From NCBI GenBank assembly GCA_034769895.1, contig CM068367.1, positions 121,681,927-121,745,926 on the forward strand: DNA of 64,000 nt. Reading direction: 5' to 3'. The position numbers and the translations under genes were made by a program. Positions 32,769-64,000 of this stretch are shown one piece after another. Every line of letters begins with the position of its first letter. Position 1 is the first letter of the stretch. The notes below the pieces were generated by a model, which saw nothing but the letters and a program-made list of their open reading frames with translations, did not search any database and was not told where the DNA came from. Source of the DNA: Magicicada septendecula. Lineage: Eukaryota > Arthropoda > Insecta > Hemiptera > Cicadidae.

Positions 32769-33681
32769 CTGTGTGAATGGGATAGTCATGACAGAAAACA
32801 AAATTATACAAAGAATGAATGGCTGATTAGAAAAACATTAGAGCCTGGAATAAAAAAAAATTGAGGTGGAAAGTTTGGTCAATCCAGGAAAGGTTTTACT
32901 TTCAACAGTTGTCATTTTTAATATCATATTAAAGTGTTTCAACAATTTTCATTTTTACTATCATCTTCAGATGTAAAAAATACAATAAATAAATATATTT
33001 TTAATTTATACTAAATAATTAAATAAAAATGTATTCTTATAAAAAGTATTATTATTGTTGTATGCTTCACTGCTTACAAAATTGTATGCATATCAATGGT
33101 AAACAAAATATCAATCATGCTATATCAAGACAGGCTTGACTTTCCATGTAGTTGCAAGGAGAGACATAAAGGTAACACATTAGAGAACCTTGGTTTTAAT
33201 GGAGATATGGATTTTGCAGAATTTAGAAAAATAGACATGAAGCAAATCTGGATTCATGAAACAACCACAAAATTTTATTAACTGAATAATACAGCAACAT
33301 TTCATGTAATAAGCAATACTGAATATAAAATGATTCTTTTATCACAGTCAGTGTAGCACAGAATGGTTGTAAGATGTTTCACTAAGTAGCTTCAAACTCA
33401 TTTTCATTAGTGAGATATATTAATGTGGTACACTTAGAAGATTCACAGTTCAGAGACTATTTGAAGTGTATTTTGGGTAGGGTCAGCTGTACCATTTGAC
33501 CGAGCCTAATATTTAGAAGAGAGGTTTTTTTTCTTTGGTCATACAGTGGTAAACCAATCAATGTCAAAACTGTGGTGGCCACATTATGGCAGACAAAAGG
33601 GTTTCAACCTTGTCAATTAGGTTTACCATGAGTGCAAATCTTGAGACAAATGATTTTTTTCCTCAAATCATGAAAATAATT
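32769..33681. other. No recognisable gene
   Basis: AT-rich intergenic sequence. Two near-repeats of CAACAGTTGTCATTTTTA/CAACAATTTTCATTTTTA occur around 32898-32958. Nothing else is supported. Confidence 0.5.
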
Positions 33682-34938
33682 GGGGTTACGGAAACCTGAC
33701 AAGGCAATCTAGGCAGACTGCCTGCTTTAGTCGTAAACGATCCCATTTACGACCTTAAAATGGTCAATTAGTGTTCCACAATACAATGACTGCAGGTAAA
33801 ATTTAGGATGGCCCCGTGAAATTGTTTGAGGTACATTTGAAAGAAAATGAGCATACTCGGATTAACAGTAACTATTCTGTTACTGTCTGACCTAACAAAA
33901 TAAGACTAATGTATTTAAGTACTTACCATATATTACATTACATTATCACATACCACACAACAAACAGTTCTCTGAAAAATGTATTAATTTTCTCGACGTT
34001 GGTTGTGACAATCCAGGCTCTCTCACAATGACAGAAAAAGGATACTTCAAAAATCATACAAATTAAATGGTCAACAAGGTGATGGGAAGAACGCATCAAA
34101 GTCCAAAGATAGTACTGTCCCATACATGTTTTTTTCTTTATATATTTTATATAATATTGAAACTTTCTCTTGTGAAAACTTACTTGTCTTTTTCGTCGAA
34201 CGCGTTTCGGCGTCGTATTCGCCTTCATCAGCTTAGAACAGACTGCCAGTATTTAGTAACAGTTGTTGCTTGGAAGGTATAGTGGGGGTGGTGTGTAGAG
34301 GAAGGGGATTGGCGCGGGGATCCAAATTATTGTTTTTTGTATAATTGTGTCGAAAAGTGTATGTGATTATATTGTAATTGGTCGTTTAGTATGTAAACGA
34401 TTTAATCCAAAGAAGATGATGAACAAACAAGACAACTATATGCTTTTTTCACTCTACAGTTTTTTGCCCAACATCTGTAAATCAAATTCCCATTTTGGCC
34501 GTAATTAATAATCATGTTTCCTCCACACTTTACACAGTCAGTTGAATTTCTCACAAGCTTCCTGCCTTCAGCACAGTTTTTAAGGGCTCTCTTCAGTATA
34601 TAATTTTCAATAACTCTATACTGTTAACATCATTTTGCTGTTCAATTTACCACTTAAAATTTGGTGTAACAAAACGCACTGGCACTGGATTACACACTTT
34701 AGTTTTAATGTTCTATGCTTCAAGACCACATGATGTTGACAGAAGACTGTACACCGACTAAACAAAATGGGCTTTAAGAAACTAGATGGGACCACATTGG
34801 TTTGGGACTTTCTTAAATATGTATGAATAAATGACTTGCTTAGATGCAATGAAAGTAAACAATAGGCGACCCTCTTGAAGGTTGTTAACGTAGTAGGCAG
34901 ATAGTCTGATACGATGGCCTGTCAGGTTTCCATAACCC
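33682..34938. mobile_element. Possible TIR DNA transposon or MITE-like element
   Basis: The left end, GGGTTACGGAAACCTGACAA, and the inverted right end, GGGTTATGGAAACCTGACAG, match over ~20 bases. The similarity continues loosely through GGCAATC..CAGACT..CTGCCT. TAATT lies next to both ends and may be the duplicated target. About 1.26 kb with no transposase recognised; it contains a PLE-type hammerhead motif at 34190-34240. Confidence 0.5.
34190..34240 (-). ncRNA. Hammerhead-like motif of a second PLE family
   Basis: The minus strand reads CTGATGA, A, then stem II GGCG-AATACGA-CGCC, then GAAACGCG. The layout is the same as in the PLE folds above, with a perfect 4-bp stem II and the GAAACGCG tail familiar from PLE terminal repeats. 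Surrounding PLE coding was not recognised, so this would be a solo terminal-repeat relic. Confidence 0.5.
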
Positions 34939-35331
34939 AGTAATTAAACGTATCATGCAGAATTAAATGTGAACAGAATTCACAAAGAACACTGTATTTC
35001 AGCTCATGGTGTAGCTTAGGTTATGGTATAACTAAGACTAAATATTAGCTTGGGTCAAACACTATACCTGACCTTTCAAATGCAATGTATTTAAACCATT
35101 AGTATGGCCATTTTTAACCCATTATAACTTCTGGAAGTAGTTCTTCACAGGCATAGTGGAACAAACCTGAGTACCAAATGTTACCCTCCCAAGACAATAC
35201 CCATTTGGCTCCTGCAATGCAAGAGTTTTGGCACTGATTGTTTTGTCATTGTTGTTATGTAAGAAACCTGCATAATAAACATTAGTTTGGGTCAAATGAC
35301 AATTTGACTCTTGAAAATGGACACCTTTAAC
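34939..35331. repeat. Degenerate repeat units with TTGGGTCAAA motif
   Basis: AGCTTGGGTCAAACAC (about 35050) and AGTTTGGGTCAAATGAC (about 35283) head similar blocks that continue CCTGACC/TTTGACTC..TCAAA..AATG..TTTAA. The pattern continues past the hAT copy B insertion at 37971-38760. Confidence 0.5.
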
Positions 35332-37970
35332 CAGTGGCGGTTTCTTATTGTGGCCGCATGGCCGCGCGCCCCCCTTGACAGAGAACATAAAAAAAATTAA
35401 ATCACATTACCATAGTTAACTGCCTGTTCTTGTCTCTTGTTTATTTTAAAGATAAAAGACGAGCAATGATTTTTAAGCGTTGATTTAGTTTAGAATGAAA
35501 GTATTTATCTGTCTTGCGTGTAGTAGGTAGCGTGAACCAATAGACAGGGCTGCGAAGAAACTTGCGGCCTGGTTGCCATGACTACATGACGTATCGTGTG
35601 ACATTATAGCGAATATCGCTGTTTAATAAACCATGTGTTTGGGCCACTAGTTCTGAGCGCCCTGTTTCCAGTTTTCAACAGTGGTGTTGGTGTGCCGTTC
35701 GTTGATCGTCAGTTTACTTTTATCATACGTGTTTTTGTGTTATGTGTCGCCTACAAACATGAATAGAGTCAGTATCTTAATAAAAACAAATTTTACCAGA
35801 CTTTCTTTAGAGGATAAAATAAATATTAAAAAATTAGGCCGGCCATTACCTGATCTAAATTTTATACAGACCAGTGAAGGGAAAGCCCAAAATAGGACAT
35901 TTACTCGGCGTTTCTCATGAGAAATTTATAAACAAAGTAATTGGGTATGTGGGTGTGAAGTTTCAAATTTGTTGTACTATTTTCCGTGTGTATTATTTTT
36001 CAATCCTGCAGGAACAGAAAAGGATGCAAATTGGGCCAGAAAGGGTATAAAAGATTGGCATCATCTTCCCACTAAAATAAAAATAACATGAATCATCTTG
36101 AAGCCATATTAATGGATGCACACAACTGGCTTTACTAGGTGAAGTAAATATTTTGACACAGCTTAATTCAGCTTATCAGACACATGTTCTTGAACATAAT
36201 GCACAGGTTGGAAAGAACTGTTATATTTTGAAACGTATTATTTGTTGCGTAAAATTTTGCAGTGCTTTTGAGTTTTGGCCTTAGAGGTCACCGCGAGATT
36301 GAAGAATCGGTAAATCGTGGAATAGGCCTATTTAGAGAATTAGTTGATTTTTCTGCAGAACTAGATGTTGTGTTGAGAGAACATCTGCAGAACGCTACAG
36401 TATTTAAGGGGACTTCTAAAAGTATACAAGTATACAGAACAATATTTTAGATAGCATGTGTGGAAAGAAGAAATTTATGATCAAATTAAAAATTCCGATT
36501 TCTTGGCTATTCAATGTGATGACACTACAGAAGTTACGAATTGGTGCCAAATGGTACTAATATTTAGATACGTTTTTGATGGAACTGTTCGTGAGAGCTT
36601 TTGGTGCTTTAGAAGGGTCAATGATAAATTAGCAGAAGGGATACAAAAATGTATAGAAGAAGAAGTTATGGAAAAACCACAAAAGTTAATCACTCAAAAA
36701 TACGATGGGGCAAATGTAATGAGTGGTGCTACAGGTGGTGTTCGAAGTTATATTAAGAAGAAATATCCTTACGCTCATTACATACGTTGTTATGCTCACC
36801 AGCTTAATCTCTTGATCCAAAATGCAGCATCACAGCAGCGCAAGTGTTTTTTAATAATTTATCAGCAATTCCCACGTTTTTCAAATTCTTCAAATAGGTG
36901 CGATATGTTAGAAGAAATAGTCAAGCACAGGTTACCAAAAGTAGTAACAACCAGATAGAACTATAACAGTAGGACAGTCAATACTGTGTTCGAGAATCGA
37001 GGGAAGCTCATAGAAGTGTTTGAAGAGATTGAAGATAAATGCCTAAGAAGCGCTACTTTTAATGAAGCTTCTGGTCTCAGACGAGCTCTAGAAGGCCCAG
37101 AATTTTTGTTTTGGCTCACATTTTTCACAAACGTTTGCCTCGTGTTGACATTATTTTTAATCAAATCCGGTCAAGAAATAAGGATAGTATCTTCAAAGTG
37201 ATATTCAAAATTTTGATATTTGTGTTAAAAACATTAGAAACGAGACTGAGACTATTCAAAGCAATATTGAAGAAAATTTTCATTTAACAAAGAGGAGAAG
37301 AAAAGAAGATAATTTACCAAGAAGTGCATTTGCTAAAGAAGTGTATGATGTAATTATTTTACAGATGAAATACAGATTCTCATATAGTGGCAATCTGCAA
37401 GCAGCTCAGTTGTTTAATTCAGAATCAGTACCAAGATATTCAAAAGAATTTCCAGTGGGTATTTCGGATACAGTGTGTTCTTCATATCTATTTCTAGACC
37501 AGACTCGTTTAAAAACAGAATTCGAAGTTATTTACTCACGACCATAATTTAGTCAAATAATTGGAGCCAAAAACGTCCTTACATTACTACTGCAACATAA
37601 TCTTACTGATATTTTCCCGGAAACTATAAAAATACTAAAAATAATTTTAACAACGCCAATGACAGCTGCAGAATCAGAGCGTTGTTTTTCAACTCTTAAA
37701 AAAGTCAAGACATTTTTTGAAATACTATGGGTAATGATCGTTTAATGCGTTGGTGATAATGCCCATAAATAAAAATTTATTACAAGATATTGACAGTTTC
37801 TATGACAAAGTGTTGGAAAAGTTGATATCTATGAAAAATACAAGGGTGGAATTTACTTTTAAGAAATAATTGGCTTCATTCAATCCACTTTCCATTTCCA
37901 GTAAGATTTTACATTGTTAAAATTTTTTACGATTGCGCCCCTCTGGCTGAAAAGTCACCAGCTGCCACTG
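35332..37970 (+). mobile_element. hAT DNA transposon (copy B)
   Basis: Perfect 8-bp target duplication CCTTTAAC (35324-35331 and 37971-37978). Inverted ends are CAGTGGCGG and CAGTGGCAG. At 2639 bases it is uninterrupted by other elements and serves as the reference for copy A. Confidence 0.95.
35690..37870 (+). pseudogene. hAT transposase (ZMYM1-like), decayed
   Basis: Colinear with copy A. It shows LSLEDKINIKKLGRPLPD, the zinc-finger region, FSAELDVVLREHLQNATVFK, QCDDTTEVTNWCQMVLIFRY, GGVRSYIKKKYPYAHYIRCY (36739-36798) with AHQLNLLIQ, and TPMTAAESERCFSTLKK near 37670. The longest clean stretch is 36458-36958. Stops and frame changes separate the pieces, so it is inactive. Confidence 0.88.
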
Positions 37971-37978
37971 CCTTTAAC

Positions 37979-38760
37979 ACTATTGGCCATTGTTATGCAG
38001 CCACCATGAATTGTGACAGTCACTTTTTGTTCATTATTGCAAGCACATATCTGCAGGGGGGATCCTGCCCACATGGTTATTTCGGATGAACGTTTTTCAT
38101 TATTTCGTGATTGTGAATGTGATACAAAATTCATTTTATGTTATGTAGGTTCATGGTTGTACTCTAAAATTAAGCTTACTTTAAATTGTAATTGTACCTT
38201 ACCACCATGTTAATTTTTGGGTGTTACATAACTTAAATAAGAAGTGTGTATTTTAAACTGTAAGTGAATATTATTAAAAGAACTGATAAACACAGTTATC
38301 ATTTATACTTTAGACCATTAAAGAATGGTCCGACTTTCCATATTGCTTGGTCCGACTCCCCTCCCCCCCAATTGCTTGCTGGATCTGCCCCTGCATTATT
38401 TTGGCTTAAGAAACTTCTGTGCCAATTATTGTCTTGGGTCAAATTATAGACTTTTTAAATTGCTAACTTTAATCTTTTATGTGACTGTTCTGAAGCCCCC
38501 GAAAGTTTTAGCAATGACTATTTGTTTGATCTAAGTTACCAGTATATAAAATATGAGCTTGGGCTAAGTGGTACATCTGACTCTACAAAACTGGTAACTT
38601 TTGCAGCTACCATGAGTTCTATCAGTAGTTGTTTGATCATTATTGTTAACTGAAGTATCTGTACACAAACTTTTAGTTTGGGTCAAAATGTACACCTGAC
38701 CCCTCAAAGCCAGTGCCTTTAAACCTTCAGTCACTAAGAAGGTACCTTTAAACGTGCCTT
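37979..38760. repeat. Continuation of the degenerate TTGGGTCAAA repeats
   Basis: Further diverged units with AGCTTGGGCTAAG (about 38561) and AGTTTGGGTCAAAATG (about 38676), each followed by CTGAC(T/C)C..CAAA and later TTTAAACC-like endings. From 38761 to 39130 nothing is recognisable; that stretch may include the 3' UTR of the host gene on the minus strand. Confidence 0.45.
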
Positions 38761-39130
38761 AGTGCAGCTAAGGCTAGCTGCATAATTAAGGTATTCTTAA
38801 AACCTTAATAACCTTAAAACGTGCATCCCACAAAGTATCTGTGACCCCACACATATGCGCACATCGCATGCACATACACTACAGGTACGGTCAGAGTTTT
38901 TGCACATGTTTTGATGGCGCTTTGATGAATAGAAAACATCTGCGTATTATATTTTTCAAACTTAACTTCATGTATTGGGGAAAATTCTGAAATTACAAAA
39001 AATTTAAGATGGCAACAGAATAACCAGTTTCAAAAAGAAAAAAATAATAATTGGGTCAGATATGAGTTTGCAGTAACCTGTATTTGTTATGTTATCTCAT
39101 ATATTCTTCAAAACACTGAAAATGATTTCC

Positions 39131-62238
<23,108 letters not shown>

Positions 62239-62730
62239 TTTGATGTATGAATTCTTTCAACACTGAATTTCACAAGGACACTACCACCAACACTAACATA
62301 GTATACCCACTGTCATTATACTTGAACATTAAATTAACACCAGTAGCACAAAACAGTCAACACGTTATTAAAAATCAATAAATTTTGAATCTGTTGCACA
62401 TCACAAGTTTGTTCAATTGCATCCACTCAGATGAATGAATAGAGAGTTTAGACACTGGTAAGCACTCAGTTGCAAGAGCCAGACAGTATTGTTGCATTGC
62501 GTTCTCAGTTCATGCCAAAGTGTCTCACCACCACTGCTATTAACAGATCAAGTGTGTGTGTGTTTATTTGTGTAGGCTTGAGATGGTTTAACTAGTGCTA
62601 AATGCATTATAGAGACATAGAGAATTTTGGTATAGCCGTACTTCCCATAAATTAAATAAGAAAACATTTCTTAAAGATGTTTAATTTACAATTTATTTAC
62701 TGGTACCATGAAGTAAATTGTATTTATTAT

Positions 62731-62789
62731 TTTCAAATTACATTCATCATTACTTTCAAATTACATTCATCATTACTTTCAAATTACTT
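62731..62789. repeat. 23-bp tandem repeat, ~2.5 units
   Basis: TTTCAAATTACATTCATCAT plus three bases repeats at 62731 and 62754 and partly at 62777. The region 62790-63512 holds nothing recognisable. Confidence 0.9.
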
Positions 62790-63512
62790 TTGTACACATT
62801 CACGTTCACATCACATTCACATTTTTGTACCAGTACCACATTTACCGAGTAAAATCTTTTGATATTTAAGAAGTAAGAGATGTATATATTTAAACCATAC
62901 ATGCATTGTATTATCAGTTGCCTAATAGACTACAAATGACTACTAAAAATAAAATTGTTTTGTTCTCAAAATATATTTATAGAAACATTTATAGTTTTAT
63001 TGATATTTTCTAAATTAAATTAATTATGTTTTGTTTTGAAAACAGTATAAATCATTTTTTTATTCAAAATAATTTATGGAATTTGTAACTGAAATTGTTT
63101 GATAATTTATCCAAAATTACTAAAACTTTTTCTAACTTAAAAGTTTGTGCAGACCAAATTCCATTAACTGCATAGAATGGTACAAACTCCATCAGCTATA
63201 CAGTAGACAGTTGACAAACATGACAACATACACTATGCCCAACAGACTATCCAATCTGCTTCAGTTGATGAAGAGAGACAAATACTTCTCTTTTAAGTAA
63301 GAAAAGAAGCTTAGAAAACTGGCAAGAAAGGTGCTTGACTATGAACTCTAGGATTCAATTTCTGGCCACACTGCCTACAACTCAAACTGGCAGCATACAC
63401 TAATCTATATTGATAGTACAAATAAGGAGTAATATTATTGTTATTGGGTACCCATTAAGGTTGGATGGATCTGGATTTAAGTTATACGTCATCTTCAGAT
63501 AGATCCATAGTA

Positions 63513-64000
63513 CGAGGCTGGTCTGAAAAATTCTTGGCCTAACAATGAAAAAACGAATTTTTAATTTCAAAAATATTTTTATCTTTCAACATAACCTCCT
63601 TTTGGCATAACACATTTATTCCAGTGATGTTCCAATGCCACTATCCGTCCCTGAAGTGGTTTTCTGTAAGGTATACAAAATACCCCTCTATAGCTGAAAT
63701 CACCTCTTGATCAGATGAAAAACGCTGGCCAGCAAGAAAGAGTTTGAGTTTTGGGAAAAGCTGGAATCCAGGAGAGCCAAATCTTGGGAATAGGCTAACA
63801 ATTAATTTTCCCATTCCCAAAACACTTTTGTGGGCAGGCGCATTGTCTTGGTGAAAAATGATTTTTTCTTCTGCAAACCAGGTCTTTTATCATGAATTTT
63901 TTTGTCTAGTTTTGATAAAAGATAGGAATAATATTCCCTGAGTATTGTTACACCCTTTTCAAGGTAATCAATGTACAAAACACCTTTAGCATCTCACACC
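63513..64000 (-). mobile_element. mariner-family transposon, cut by the window edge
   Basis: It starts after TA (63511-63512) with CGAGGCTGGTCTGAAAAATT, a mariner-type end. The minus strand encodes decayed transposase: a DLALLDSSF-like catalytic-loop remnant, KLKLFLAGQRFSS-like sequence and, further on, GVRDAKGVLYIDYLEKGVT. It is a different subfamily from the copy at 55009. Confidence 0.8.

Overview
This is eukaryotic nuclear DNA, most likely from an insect or another arthropod with a large, AT-rich, transposon-laden genome. The evidence is a spliced animal gene with GT/AG introns, plus hAT, Tigger/pogo, mariner, Penelope-like, LINE, Helentron-like and Ty3/Gypsy repeats. Bacterial operons, tRNA and rRNA genes and CRISPR arrays were not seen.

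Left part (1-14.8 kb). A partial coiled-coil reading frame at the window edge is cut by a Helentron-type non-autonomous element that carries a 4-unit minisatellite. At 4.19-9.42 kb lies a young Penelope-like (PLE) composite: a 5'-truncated minus-strand copy joined head-to-head to a plus-strand copy with an intact 820-codon RT + GIY-YIG endonuclease ORF. Hammerhead-ribozyme-like folds sit over its stop codons. An LTR (11.3-12.4 kb) and two abutting LINE 3' ends follow.

Middle (14.8-32.2 kb). This is a Russian doll of five transposon families. A hAT element (8-bp target duplication ATCCTAAG, now 17.3 kb apart) contains a Tigger element. The Tigger contains a Ty3/Gypsy retrotransposon fossil. 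The Gypsy element has received a Helentron-like repeat in its 3' LTR and a PLE in its RNase H region. Target duplications support most of the steps and give a relative chronology. To the right are an old PLE relic, a TIR element carrying a second PLE-type hammerhead motif, and a second hAT copy (35.3-38.0 kb) with its own perfect 8-bp duplication.

Right part (39-62 kb, minus strand). The exons of one host gene lie here, interpreted as the PPP1R36 family (protein phosphatase 1 regulatory subunit 36). Four consecutive coding exons join in phase (49835-49532, 46756-46481, 44035-43812, 39509-39131), with a likely first coding exon at 62238-62188. Its introns hold a nearly intact Tigger, several LINE tails, two PLE relics, a mariner, an LTR-like stretch and microsatellites. 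A further mariner runs off the right edge.

All family names come from motif recognition without database searches.
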